A stretch of DNA of 64,000 nucleotides, from assembly GCF_029946145.1 (NCBI RefSeq), contig NZ_JAQSDY010000025.1:1-64000 (forward strand), in the 5' to 3' direction. Below the pieces are notes generated by a model. The model saw only the letters and a list, made by a program, of their open reading frames with translations, made no database searches and was not told the origin of the DNA. Shown here one piece after another: positions 36,780 to 45,650 of this stretch. A program made the translations under genes and the position numbers. Origin of the DNA: Brevundimonas sp. GTDB lineage: Bacteria; Pseudomonadota; Alphaproteobacteria; Caulobacterales; Caulobacteraceae. Within the stretch, counting starts at the first letter, position 1. The number at the start of each line of letters is the position of its first letter.

Positions 36780-37457
36780 ATGTCGGAACGGGTAATCGCG
36801 ATCACGGGCGGCCACGGGGTTCTCGGCCGCGCCGTGGTCGAGGCGGCCCTCGTCGACGGGCTCAAGGTCGCGGTTATAGACCACGCGGCCGGCCAGTCCG
36901 TCCCCGAGGGGGTGCTGGAGCTGGGCGGCGTCGACCTGACCGACCCGGCCTCGGCGGCGAAGGCCATCGACGCCGTCGCCGCCCGTTTCGGCCGCCTCGA
37001 CGCCCTGCTCAACATTGCCGGCGGCTTCGTCTGGCAGACGACCGACGACGCCGATCCGGCCTGGGCGAAGATGTTCGCCCTCAATCTGACCACCGCCCTC
37101 AACGCCAGCCGCGCCGCCCTGCCCCACCTGAAGCGCTCCGACGAGGGCCGCATCGTCAATGTCGGGGCCAATGGCGCGCTCAGGGCCGCGGCCGGCATGG
37201 GCGCCTACGCCGCCTCCAAATCCGGCGTCCACCGCCTGACCGAGGCCCTGGCCGAAGAACTGAAATCCACCTCAGTGACCGTCAACGCCGTCCTGCCCTC
37301 GATCCTCGACACCGACCAGAACCGCAAGGACATGCCCGACGCGGACCCGGCCACATGGGTTCAGCCGTCGGACCTCGCCCGGGTCATGCTGTTCCTCGCC
37401 TCGCCGGACAGCCGCGCCATCACCGGCGCCCTTATCCCCGTCACGGGCCGCGTCTGA
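36780..37457 (+). CDS. Short-chain dehydrogenase/reductase
   Basis: A 225-residue classical SDR. The N-terminal cofactor loop is ITGGHGVLGRAVVEAAL (a TGxxxxxG variant), then NIAGGF, RIVNVGANGA and the catalytic Tyr-x3-Lys in YAASKSG with an upstream Ser/Gly region altered to GANGAL. LPSILDTDQNR matches the substrate loop. The ATG at 36780 follows GGGAGAGA. The next gene starts within its stop (TGATG). Substrate unknown. Confidence 0.85.
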   Translation: MSERVIAITGGHGVLGRAVVEAALVDGLKVAVIDHAAGQSVPEGVLELGGVDLTDPASAAKAIDAVAARFGRLDALLNIAGGFVWQTTDDADPAWAKMFALNLTTALNASRAALPHLKRSDEGRIVNVGANGALRAAAGMGAYAASKSGVHRLTEALAEELKSTSVTVNAVLPSILDTDQNRKDMPDADPATWVQPSDLARVMLFLASPDSRAITGALIPVTGRV

Positions 37458-38302
37458 TGCAGCTGACCCGCTCGGTCCTCTACCTGCCGGCCAGCAATCC
37501 GCGCGCGATCGAAAAGGCCCGCGGCCTGAACGCCGACGCCGTCATCCTCGACCTTGAGGACGCCGTCGCTCCCGACGCCAAGGCCGAAGCGCGTCAGGCC
37601 GCCGTCGAAGCCCTGTCGGCCGGCGGCTTCAGCGGCCACGTCGGGGTCCGGGTCAACGGCCTCGACACGCCCTGGGGCGCGGACGATCTGACGGCCCTCT
37701 GCATTCACAAACCCGACTTCGTCGTCGCCCCCAAGATCGAGAGCCCGGAGGCCGTGCGCGAGGTCGCCGCCCTTCTGCCCGCCGACGTCGCCCTGTGGAT
37801 CATGATCGAGACCCCGCTGTCGGTCCTGCGGCTCGACGCCATCGCCGGGGCCGGCGCGCCGCTGGCGGCCCTGATGCTGGGGATCAACGACTTCGGCGAG
37901 CGGATGAACCTCGTCCTCGGTCCGGACCGCGAGCCGCTGAAGCCCTGGCTGGCCGCCGTGGTCGCCGCCGCGCGCGGCCACGGCCTGCTGGCCATCGACG
38001 GCGTCGTCAACGCCACCGACGACGCCGATCGGCTCCGGATCGAATGCCTGCAGGGCCGCGCCTTCGGCTTCGACGGCAAGAGCCTGATCCATCCGGCCCA
38101 GATCGACGCCGCCAACGCCGCCTTCTCCCCCTCGCCCGAAGAGGTGGCCAGAGCCCGCGAGGTCGTCGCCGCCTTCGCCGCCGCCGACGCGCAGGGCAAG
38201 GGCGCGATCCGGGTCGGCTACCGCATGGTCGAACGCCTCCACCTCGACGCCGCCCACCGCCTGCTGGCGCGTCATGAGGCGGCGGCGACCCGCGACCGAT
38301 GA
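37457..38302 (+). CDS. CitE-like CoA ester lyase (HpcH/HpaI family)
   Basis: A 281-residue TIM-barrel protein of the citrate lyase beta-like group: RSVLYLPASNPRAIEKA, DAVILDLEDAVAPDAK (Mg-binding acids), VRVNGLDTPWG, PKIESPEAV, IMIETPLSVL and GKSLIHPAQI. Relatives split malyl-, citramalyl- or related CoA esters. The ATG at 37457 shares one base with the SDR stop, so the two are translationally coupled. The exact ester is not shown. Confidence 0.85.
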   Translation: MQLTRSVLYLPASNPRAIEKARGLNADAVILDLEDAVAPDAKAEARQAAVEALSAGGFSGHVGVRVNGLDTPWGADDLTALCIHKPDFVVAPKIESPEAVREVAALLPADVALWIMIETPLSVLRLDAIAGAGAPLAALMLGINDFGERMNLVLGPDREPLKPWLAAVVAAARGHGLLAIDGVVNATDDADRLRIECLQGRAFGFDGKSLIHPAQIDAANAAFSPSPEEVARAREVVAAFAAADAQGKGAIRVGYRMVERLHLDAAHRLLARHEAAATRDR

Positions 38303-38386
38303 CCCGTCTCGACCGCCGCGACGGACAGGCCTATCAAGACCGTACTTCAATGCAACGGACCGCTCCCCAAACAGCGAGGTCCGCAC

Positions 38387-38408
38387 GTCATCCCCGCGAA
38401 GGCGGGGA
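38387..38408. repeat. Partial copy of the CCCCGCGAAGGCGGGG hairpin repeat
   Basis: GTCATCCCCGCGAAGGCGGGG ends the gap before the KAS III-like gene; in shorter form it is TCCCCGCGAAGGCGGGGA at 38391-38408. This is the hairpin found in the murD insertion and at 56551-56582. It sits 25 bases before the start codon. Confidence 0.8.
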
Positions 38409-38432
38409 GCCGAGCGATAGGGAAAGAAGAGT

Positions 38433-39554
38433 TTGACCCACGCCGTCATCGCCGCCACCGGCCTGTTCACCCCCGAACAGTCGATCTCCAACGCCGAGCT
38501 GGTCGCCGCCTACAATGCCTATGCGGAACAGTTCAACGCCGACCACGCCGCCGAAATCCTCGAGGGCGACGTCGCCGAACTGACCCCTTCCTCGGTTGAG
38601 TTCATCGAGAAGGCCTCCGGCATCAAATCGCGCTACGTGCTCGACAAGACCGGCGTCCTCGACCCCGCCCGCATGGTCCCGAACATCCCCGAACGCCCCG
38701 ACGATCAGCTGTCGGTCATGGCCGAAATGGCCGTCGCCGCCGCCCGTCAGGCCATCGCCGCCTGGGGCAAGCCGGTGTCGGAGATCGGCGCCGTCCTGTG
38801 CGCCGCGTCGAACATGCCCCGCCCCTATCCGGCCCTGTCGATCGAGGTGCAGCAGGCCCTGGGCATCGACGGCTTCGCCTTCGACATGAACGTGGCCTGT
38901 TCCTCGGCCACCTTCGGCATCAAGACGGCGGCGGACTTCATCGCCTCGGGCTCGGTCAAGGCCGTGCTGATGGTCAACCCCGAGGTCTGCTCGGCCCACC
39001 TGAACTTCAAGGACCGCGACAGCCACTTCATCTTCGGCGACGTGGCCACCGCCGTCATCATCGAGTCCTCGGACCAGGCCGGGCCGGGCGGCTGGGACAT
39101 CCTCGGCACGCGGCTGAAGACCGTCTTCTCCAACAACATCCGCAACAATTTCGGCTTCCTCAACAACGCCGCGCCCGAAGGCATCGGCGCGCCCGACAAG
39201 CTGTTCATCCAGCAGGGCCGCAAGGTGTTCAGGGATGTGGTGCCGATGGTCTCGGACATGATCATCGACCACGCCGCCGAACTGGGCGTCGATCCCGCGA
39301 CCCTGAAGCGGATGTGGCTGCACCAGGCCAATATCAACATGAACCAGTTCATCGGCCGCAAGGTGCTGGGCCGCGAGCCGACGCCGGAGGAGAACGTCAT
39401 CATCCTCGACGACTACGCCAACACCTCTTCCGCCGGCTCGATCATCGCCTTCCACCTGCGCCAGCAGGACATGGCGCCGGGCGACGTCGGCCTGATCTGC
39501 AGCTTCGGCGCCGGCTATTCCGCCGGCACCGTCTTCGTCAGGAAGCGCGCATGA
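38433..39554 (+). CDS. Beta-ketoacyl-ACP synthase III-like protein
   Basis: A 373-residue thiolase-fold enzyme of the KAS III (FabH) group. The catalytic triad is Cys156 (NVACSSATFG), His in WLHQANINMN (about 289) and Asn in DDYANTSSAGS (about 323). It is longer than canonical FabH and lacks its usual start, so it is probably a paralogue acting on another acyl chain. The start is TTG at 38433, with GGAAAGAAGA upstream. Its stop overlaps the following NTF2-like gene by four bases. Confidence 0.88.
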   Translation: MTHAVIAATGLFTPEQSISNAELVAAYNAYAEQFNADHAAEILEGDVAELTPSSVEFIEKASGIKSRYVLDKTGVLDPARMVPNIPERPDDQLSVMAEMAVAAARQAIAAWGKPVSEIGAVLCAASNMPRPYPALSIEVQQALGIDGFAFDMNVACSSATFGIKTAADFIASGSVKAVLMVNPEVCSAHLNFKDRDSHFIFGDVATAVIIESSDQAGPGGWDILGTRLKTVFSNNIRNNFGFLNNAAPEGIGAPDKLFIQQGRKVFRDVVPMVSDMIIDHAAELGVDPATLKRMWLHQANINMNQFIGRKVLGREPTPEENVIILDDYANTSSAGSIIAFHLRQQDMAPGDVGLICSFGAGYSAGTVFVRKRA

Positions 39555-39985
39555 GCATCGACCGCAGCGATATCGGCGCCGTCGTCGACGCCATGTACGC
39601 CTGCATCTCCGGACCGGCGGGACCGCGAGACTGGGCGACCCAGCGCGAGATCTTCCATCCCGACAGCCGTCAGGCCCGCACCGGCCTCGACGCCGACGGC
39701 CGCCCGACCATGATCGTCATGGGCCGCGAGGAATACCAGGCCAACGTCACCCCCTTCTTCGAGGCCAACGGCTTCTTCGAGGTGGAGATCAGCCGCCGCA
39801 TCGACGTGTTCGGGAACATGGCCCAGGTCTGGAGCGTCTACGAAGCCCGCACCGCCCCCGAGGACGCCGGGCCCGAGCGCCGCGGGATCAATTCGATCCA
39901 GCTTTGCCGGGGCCCGGACGGCCTCTGGTCCATCCTGCACATGATCTGGGACAACGAGCGTCCCGGTCTCACGGCGTCGGCCTAG
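39551..39985 (+). CDS. NTF2/SnoaL-like protein
   Basis: A 144-residue protein with the cone-shaped NTF2-like pattern: an N-terminal helix (DIGAVVDAMYACISGP), EIFHPDSRQ, and C-terminal strands VEISRRIDVFGNMAQVWSVY and SIQLCRGPDGLWSILHMIW. It is coupled to the KAS III-like gene by ATGA, so a shared function is likely. Its 3' end overlaps the convergent M48 protease gene by 17 bases. Enzymatic activity cannot be told. Confidence 0.75.
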   Translation: MSIDRSDIGAVVDAMYACISGPAGPRDWATQREIFHPDSRQARTGLDADGRPTMIVMGREEYQANVTPFFEANGFFEVEISRRIDVFGNMAQVWSVYEARTAPEDAGPERRGINSIQLCRGPDGLWSILHMIWDNERPGLTASA

Positions 39986-41192
39986 CCTCGACTGCGGGCG
40001 GAGGCGCGGCGGCCGGCCCGTTGGCCGGATGCGTCGCCTTCCATTCCATCGCCCGCCGGATGCGGTTCTCGACCGAGGGGTGGTCGTAGAAGATGATCTC
40101 CTCGATCGCCGAGGGCGACGGCGCGCGATACTCCGCCGTCTTGATCAGCGCCTTCGACAGCCCGTCCGGCTCATTGGCGTGAACCAGCGAGAACTGGTCG
40201 GCGTCGGCCTCGATCACCCGGATCAGCGTTGTCTGCAGCGGGGTCGACAGCAACCCCAGCACCGCGCCGATGGCAGCCAGCACCGGCAGGCCGGCAGGGT
40301 CCGACACATCCCCCACCCGATCCGCTCCCAGCAGCCGCTTCGCCAGCGGGAACAGCCGGTCGACCAGCCAGAAGCCGATCGCCGCCAGAATGATCATGAT
40401 GCCGGTCATCCACAGCGAATGCATATGGACATAGTGCCCCATCTCATGGCCCACGACGCCGCGCACCTCGGCCAGGTCCGCTCCCTTGGCGAACATGACG
40501 TCGCTCATCGCCACCCGCGCCGAGCCGAACAGCCCCGAGACATTGGCCGTATACCGGTCCGACTGTTTCGAGCCGTCGTAGATGAAGATCTTGTCGTCGG
40601 GCGTGCCCGTGCGCTGCGCCAGCTCGACCACCGAATCCCGCATCGGCCCGTCCGGCGCCGGGGTGTAGTCGTTGAACAGCGGCTCGATGAAGATCGGCGA
40701 CGCCACCAGCAGCACGACGACAGCCACGGCGGTCAGACCCGCGCCCCAGGCCCACCACAGTCGGCCCGCGCGCCGGATGATGAAATACAGGGCCACGATC
40801 AGCACGCCGAAGAAGACCGTCGAGATCGCCGCGTCCAGCGCCGCCTCGCCCAACCAGCCGGCCAGGGGCTGTTGAGTCAGGCCGTACCGGGTCTCCCGCC
40901 ACCAGCCCTGATAGATGGCCCAGGGCAGCATCAGCACGGTGTCCATCAGCAGCCAGACGACCCCCACCACCAGCGACACCAGCTTGGGCCGCTTGCGCCG
41001 CCGCTCCAGCCTGTCGCGGATGCCGCTCAGTATCCCCGTGCGGATGATGATCCAGGCCACGACGATGCCGACGATCGCCCCCCACAGCAGCAACCAGTGG
41101 CCGCCCCGCGTATAGGCCACGGCCCGCTCCATATCCTCGGGCGAGATGGTCGCCAGCCAGCGCGCGGTCTCGGCCGCGGGGTCGATGCTCAT
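39969..41192 (-). CDS. M48 family metalloprotease (Ste24-like)
   Basis: A 407-residue membrane zinc protease similar to CAAX prenyl protease 1. It has several membrane segments (about 33-51, 72-93, 120-139, 148-166) before the catalytic HEMGH at 249-253, and then further membrane segments and a third-ligand region with IEADADQFS at about 328. SDRYTANVSGLFGSARVAMS is the typical strand region before the active site. It probably takes part in membrane protein quality control. Confidence 0.92.
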   Translation of the reverse strand: MSIDPAAETARWLATISPEDMERAVAYTRGGHWLLLWGAIVGIVVAWIIIRTGILSGIRDRLERRRKRPKLVSLVVGVVWLLMDTVLMLPWAIYQGWWRETRYGLTQQPLAGWLGEAALDAAISTVFFGVLIVALYFIIRRAGRLWWAWGAGLTAVAVVVLLVASPIFIEPLFNDYTPAPDGPMRDSVVELAQRTGTPDDKIFIYDGSKQSDRYTANVSGLFGSARVAMSDVMFAKGADLAEVRGVVGHEMGHYVHMHSLWMTGIMIILAAIGFWLVDRLFPLAKRLLGADRVGDVSDPAGLPVLAAIGAVLGLLSTPLQTTLIRVIEADADQFSLVHANEPDGLSKALIKTAEYRAPSPSAIEEIIFYDHPSVENRIRRAMEWKATHPANGPAAAPPPAVEARPTP

Positions 41193-41257
41193 GATGGGTC
41201 CCTCCCTGACCCGGCCAGATGATCCGGGTCAGGGGAAGTTGTCAGCTTAAATCGCCG

Positions 41258-42898
41258 TCATGCGGCGCGGACCAGCCAGCCCCGATAGCGCACCAGCCGT
41301 CCGATGAGCGGCACCCAAATCTCGACGTCGAAGACAAATCGCCCCTCAGCATCGACTTCCTCGTGCGCCCGGGTCGATTGCCCCAGCGAACGCGGAAGCG
41401 GGATCAGACCCAGCCGCCACCCCTCGACGCGATAGATCAGGCGCTCGCCCTCGGGCGTGAGTCTCAGGTCCATGCTCAACGGTCCGAACCGCTCCCGCAC
41501 CCGACCGCCCGCGCCTGGATGGGACAGCACGCTGGCGAAGGCGTGGCCGCCAATCCGCCGCCGCCACACAGACCGGTCGCCGTCGGCTTCGATCGCCACC
41601 TCGACCGGACAGGCCTGCCGCGCCTTCGGGAAGCCGACGATCCGGGCGACAAGCGCCGCCAGCGGCCCCGACGCGCCCTCGGTCGCGGCCTCGCCCCGCC
41701 ACTGCGACCGGCCCGGCGCCTCGTGCAGAGCCCGTATCGGCGCCGGCAGGGCGTCGAACGCCGGGCCGATGGCGCGGGCGTAAATGGCCCCGCGCTCGAT
41801 CACCGTCTCCGTCGCCAGCCCATGCGGCGCCATCTCGGCGACGATATCCTCCAGCGACAGCACCCCGACGCACGCCCGCGCGCCGGGCGCGATCCGCCCC
41901 GCTGCGATGGCCTTGATCGCCGCCAGCGCCGGCAGGCCGGGCGTGACCGGCCCCTCTCCGGGTTCGGCGACCAGCCGCCACACCGCGCGAACCGCCCCGC
42001 CGTGCCGGTCGACGCCGTACGCCTCCACCCGCATCGCCCCGCGGTCCGAGCCGAAGACGGACGCCCAGCGTGACAGGATCACGAGGGCCCTGGCCAGGGG
42101 GACCGGATCGAACCCGAACGCCCGCACGACGCCGCCGAGGGCCCACGCTCCCACATGCGCCGGCCAGGGCTCCAGCCCGGCCAGGAACAACCCTCGCCCC
42201 CTCGGCTGGAATCGCGCGGGAAACAGATCGAGGTCCGGCGTTTCGCACAACGACACGCGCCTGCGCCCGGCGCGTCCAAAGTCGCGCCGATACAGCCCGC
42301 TCCAGCCGCGCCGGGTGGTCCATTCGCCGCCGTCGAACACCCTCACCGGCCGTCCCAGCCACGACAGGATCGCCCGCATCACCGACAGGCCGCGCGGCGC
42401 CCGCGCGCCCGGCGAGATCGCCGCCTCGACCGAAACCACCTCGCGCCAGCCCTGGGTCAGCCGGTCGAGCACGGCGTTGGACAGGGCCGGCGTCGAGCTG
42501 CAGCCCGTCAGGGCGACCACCCCCGCCGCCCGCGCCGAGGCGTCCAGCGCCGGAAACGCCGCCACGAAACCACGGCCGTCGGCCAGATCGACACAGGACA
42601 AACCCGCCGCAATGGCCGCCCGCGCCGTCGCCGGCTCCGCGCCCTGGAACGGCCCGGCGGCGTCGGCGACGATAACCGCCCCCGTCGCGATCAGATCGCC
42701 CGGCGTCAGGGTCGCCGTGTCCAGCACCGCGACCTCGGTCCGCCCGTCCGGAAACGCCGCCCTCAGCCGCGCCGCCACGGCCTCCGCCCGCGCGCGGTCA
42801 CGTCCCGCGACCACCACCTCGAACCCGTTTCTCAGCAGGCCTTCGCACAGGCGCGAGCCGAACACCCCGCCCGCCCCGATCACGAGCACCCGGGTCAT
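41258..42898 (-). CDS. Saccharopine dehydrogenase-like protein with DUF4166
   Basis: A 546-residue two-part protein. The N-terminal 330 residues form a Rossmann-type saccharopine-dehydrogenase-like domain (VLVIGAGGVFGSRLCEGLL, then CVDLADGRGFV and VALTGCSSTPALSNAVLD). The last 180 residues, with GFPKARQACPVEVAIEADGD and RFGPLSMDLRL, correspond to DUF4166. This pairing is seen in other proteobacteria, but the reaction is unknown. Its start overlaps the DCC-protein stop by four bases. Confidence 0.82.
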   Translation of the reverse strand: MTRVLVIGAGGVFGSRLCEGLLRNGFEVVVAGRDRARAEAVAARLRAAFPDGRTEVAVLDTATLTPGDLIATGAVIVADAAGPFQGAEPATARAAIAAGLSCVDLADGRGFVAAFPALDASARAAGVVALTGCSSTPALSNAVLDRLTQGWREVVSVEAAISPGARAPRGLSVMRAILSWLGRPVRVFDGGEWTTRRGWSGLYRRDFGRAGRRRVSLCETPDLDLFPARFQPRGRGLFLAGLEPWPAHVGAWALGGVVRAFGFDPVPLARALVILSRWASVFGSDRGAMRVEAYGVDRHGGAVRAVWRLVAEPGEGPVTPGLPALAAIKAIAAGRIAPGARACVGVLSLEDIVAEMAPHGLATETVIERGAIYARAIGPAFDALPAPIRALHEAPGRSQWRGEAATEGASGPLAALVARIVGFPKARQACPVEVAIEADGDRSVWRRRIGGHAFASVLSHPGAGGRVRERFGPLSMDLRLTPEGERLIYRVEGWRLGLIPLPRSLGQSTRAHEEVDAEGRFVFDVEIWVPLIGRLVRYRGWLVRAA

Positions 42899-43323
42899 GC
42901 GAGGAATCGCGCCCGGTCCTCGGGCGACGGAACCATGCAGGTCTCCGTCCGCCCGAAGATCGCGTACCGGTTTCGCGCGACCACGTCATAGACAGGGTCG
43001 CGCAGGGTCCGCGGCACGGCCTTGAGGCCCGCCAGCGTCCGCGTGCCTGACAGTTGACCCAGCACGGTCAGGGCCGCGTCGGACTTGAAGAATATCCGTC
43101 CGCCCCACACCACGGCGTTGGTCTGCGGGGCTTCCGGATCGATCCCGTGGCGGGCCGCCAGTTCCCGTCCTGCCCCGGACTGGATGGCGAGGAACCGGAA
43201 CAGCCGTTCCGGATCGCGCCCGATCACGAACCGCACCCAGCGCGAGCAGAACACGCACACTCCGTCGAACAGGATCAGCCCGTCGGCTTCATCCGGGGCG
43301 GGCTGCGGCGACCAGCGGCTCAT
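42895..43323 (-). CDS. DCC-family thiol-disulfide protein (DUF393)
   Basis: A 142-residue protein with the diagnostic DGVCVFCSRWVRFV motif (D-x-x-C-x-x-C) at about 22-35 and GGRIFFKSDAAL. Family members are predicted thiol oxidoreductases. The ATG at 43323 was chosen, as upstream codons add unconserved residues. It is coupled to the saccharopine-dehydrogenase-like gene by a four-base overlap. Confidence 0.88.
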   Translation of the reverse strand: MSRWSPQPAPDEADGLILFDGVCVFCSRWVRFVIGRDPERLFRFLAIQSGAGRELAARHGIDPEAPQTNAVVWGGRIFFKSDAALTVLGQLSGTRTLAGLKAVPRTLRDPVYDVVARNRYAIFGRTETCMVPSPEDRARFLA

Positions 43324-43377
43324 GCGGCAGACAGTGCGGCCTTCGGCGCCGGCCCGCAACGCGTCAATGGCGCACGC

Positions 43378-43767
43378 TCACGCCGCCGCGACCGCCTCGA
43401 TCTCGACCAGCCAGGCTTCGTCGAAGAGGCCGGTGACGATCACGGTCAGGGCCGTCTGGCGTCCGCCCAGCCGCCGGATGCGAACCTCGCGGTTCTCCAG
43501 CGCATGGGCCCGGTCCGACAGGAAGGTCGTCACCTTGACCAGATTGTCCAGCGTCATGCCCGCGGCCTCCAACTGGGTCTGGACATTGTCCCAGACCTGC
43601 TCGCACTGGCCCGTGAAGTCCGGAGCCAGAGAGCCGTCAGGCGCGACCGGAATCTGGCCGGACAGGTAGAGCCACCGGGTCGCCCCGGTGACTTCCGCCG
43701 CCTGCGCATAGGCGCCCTCCGCGGGCGGCGACCCGTCTCCGGTCAGGGGGCGAATGATCGCGGTCAC
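43378..43767 (-). CDS. RidA/YjgF family protein
   Basis: A 129-residue RidA-like protein: YLSGQIPVAPDGSL, QCEQVWDNVQTQLEAAGMTL, NLVKVTTFLSD and IEIEAVAA (as LVEIEAVAA). Canonical members deaminate reactive enamines. The key Arg of RidA (normally in R-x-x-V or VR) is not evident in the final strand segment, so it may belong to another subgroup. The start is a GTG at 43767. Confidence 0.82.
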   Translation of the reverse strand: MTAIIRPLTGDGSPPAEGAYAQAAEVTGATRWLYLSGQIPVAPDGSLAPDFTGQCEQVWDNVQTQLEAAGMTLDNLVKVTTFLSDRAHALENREVRIRRLGGRQTALTVIVTGLFDEAWLVEIEAVAAA

Positions 43768-43780
43768 CGGCGTCTCCGCC

Positions 43781-45403
43781 CTACTGTCGCGCGGCGTCCG
43801 AGCGGGCGCGCACGACGGCGAACTCCGACGTCGGCTTCCAGCCCGGCCAGTCGCTACTGTTCGCGAGGTCGAGACCCAGGTGGTAGAACAGGGTCAGGTT
43901 CTCGACCGCCGAGGTCAGGTCCCAGTCCGCCGACCACTCGTCCGAGGCCCTGTGATAGTCGGCCGCGAATTTGGCGCGCCACGCCGCCTCGCCCGCCGCG
44001 CGTCCGCCGTCGACCCAGTCCCAGCCGTGCCACGGCATGATCGCCGGCACGCCCATGCGGGCGAACGGGAAATGGTCCGAGCGATAGTAGAACCCCTCCT
44101 CCGGCATGCCGTCGTCCGAGACATAGCGTCCCAGCGGCGCCGCCAGCGCCTGCAACCGGTCTTCAAGCTCGTTCTGCCCCTTGCCGAAGATCGGCACGTC
44201 GCGGGTCGGGCCAGACAGCGGCAGCATGTCGATATTGATGTCGGCGACCGTCGTCTCCAGCGGCCAGACCGGATTGGCGGCATAGCCATAGGCGCCCATC
44301 AGGCCCATTTCCTCGGCCGCCATGTGGGCGAAGACGATCGAACGTTTCGGCGCGGGCGCCGCCTTGATCTGGCGCGCCATCTCCAGCACGCCGATGGTGC
44401 CCGAGGCGTTGTCCCAGGCCCCGTTCCAGATCTGGTCGCCCGTCACGGTCGGATGCTGGTCGACGCCGCCGACGTGGTCCCAGTGGGCCGAATAGATGAT
44501 CGTTTCCTCAGGGTGTTCCGTCCCGGGAATCCGGGCCAGCAGGTTGTGGGTCGTCAGGGTATCGATGGTCTCGGCCACATCGACCGACAGGCTGACGCCC
44601 GGCAGGGTTACGGCCTTGAACGAGCCGTCGGCGATGTTCGGCAACTGGCTGATGTCCAGGCCGGCGGCGGCGGCCCAGGCGGCGGCCGTGTCGTGCGGCA
44701 TGGCGCCCGAGAACTCCAGATCGGCCGCGCCGGGCGTCAGGGTGCGGGTGCGGCCCGCGCCACGCAGGGCGCCCTGCCACATCGGCGAAGCAGCGGCCTG
44801 GGGAACCAGGGTGATGATCCCCACCGCGCCGCGGCGGAAGGCCTCGTCGGCCTTCCAGGCGCCGGACTGGTAGTTGGTCGCATATTCGCCGTTGAAGCGC
44901 TCGCCGTCGGGCTCGCCGCCGACCACCACCACCACCTTGCCGCGCACGTCGACATCGCCATAGTCGTCCCACTGGCGTTCGGGGGCATGGATGCCGTGGC
45001 CGACGAAGATGACGCCGGCATCCCGGATCGAGGCCCGGCCGTCATTGGTCACGGCGCGCAGGACGATGTCGGTTCCCGGCGTCAGGGCGTGAACCTGGCC
45101 GTCCGCGCCCTTCCAGCTGGCGGTCGCGCCGGCGACGGGGGTGTAGCGTTTCAGTTCAACGGGCTGCAGCCACTGGCCGTCCGGTCCGCCCGGCTCGAAG
45201 CCCATGGCCTCGTACTGGGCCTGCAGCCAGCCCAGCACCATCCGTTCGCCTTCGGTCCCCGGATAGCGGCCCTGGTATTCGTCGGCGCTGATGGTGCGGA
45301 TGTTGTCGCTGATCCGGGCGGCCGAGAAGTCCTGGGCCGAGGCCATGCCGGCGGCCAGAAGCACGGCGGCGACGGCGACGCCGCCCATCATCTTGCGAAA
45401 CAT
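43781..45403 (-). CDS. M28 family zinc peptidase, exported (copy 1)
   Basis: A 540-residue exported peptidase. A signal peptide (VAVAAVLLAAGMASAQ) is followed by ISADEYQGRYPGTEGE, a PA-like insert (about 130-260), and the M28 domain with zinc ligands in YSAHWDHVGG, DNASGTIGVLE, AEEMGLMG and SDHFPFA. It is paralogous to the next gene (45651-47315). The ATG at 45403 was chosen; an alternative ATG lies at 45418. Confidence 0.9.
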   Translation of the reverse strand: MFRKMMGGVAVAAVLLAAGMASAQDFSAARISDNIRTISADEYQGRYPGTEGERMVLGWLQAQYEAMGFEPGGPDGQWLQPVELKRYTPVAGATASWKGADGQVHALTPGTDIVLRAVTNDGRASIRDAGVIFVGHGIHAPERQWDDYGDVDVRGKVVVVVGGEPDGERFNGEYATNYQSGAWKADEAFRRGAVGIITLVPQAAASPMWQGALRGAGRTRTLTPGAADLEFSGAMPHDTAAAWAAAAGLDISQLPNIADGSFKAVTLPGVSLSVDVAETIDTLTTHNLLARIPGTEHPEETIIYSAHWDHVGGVDQHPTVTGDQIWNGAWDNASGTIGVLEMARQIKAAPAPKRSIVFAHMAAEEMGLMGAYGYAANPVWPLETTVADINIDMLPLSGPTRDVPIFGKGQNELEDRLQALAAPLGRYVSDDGMPEEGFYYRSDHFPFARMGVPAIMPWHGWDWVDGGRAAGEAAWRAKFAADYHRASDEWSADWDLTSAVENLTLFYHLGLDLANSSDWPGWKPTSEFAVVRARSDAARQ

Positions 45404-45495
45404 AGGTATGGGCTCCATCCCCGGATTGATGGCGCGCACTCTAGGGAGCCGTCCGGACGGCGTCCCTTAAGTTTTCGTCATGTCCTGGGGCGGCC

Positions 45496-45640
45496 TCTCC
45501 CTCCCCTTCATGGGGTGGAGGAAAGGTCGGCGGAGCCGACCTGACGACGATGTCGACGCGAAGCGGCGACAGGGTGGGGTACATCCGCCATTCCCCACCC
45601 GGTCGCTGCGCGACCACCCTCCCCATAAAGGGGAGGGAGA
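45496..45640. repeat. Intergenic palindromic element, type D
   Basis: Ends TCTCCCTCCCCTTCATGGGG and its inverse (CCCCATAAAGGGGAGGGAGA) are matched with one mismatch, enclosing about 105 bases with smaller hairpins. It lies between the two M28 peptidase genes. It resembles elements A-C in size and outer sequence, but not in the core. Confidence 0.75.
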
Positions 45641-45650
45641 ACTCGACGCC

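Noticed and set aside
43378..43767. Calling the RidA-family protein RidA itself
   Set aside because: The family fold is clear, but the catalytic Arg of enamine deaminases is not evident, so only the family is named.
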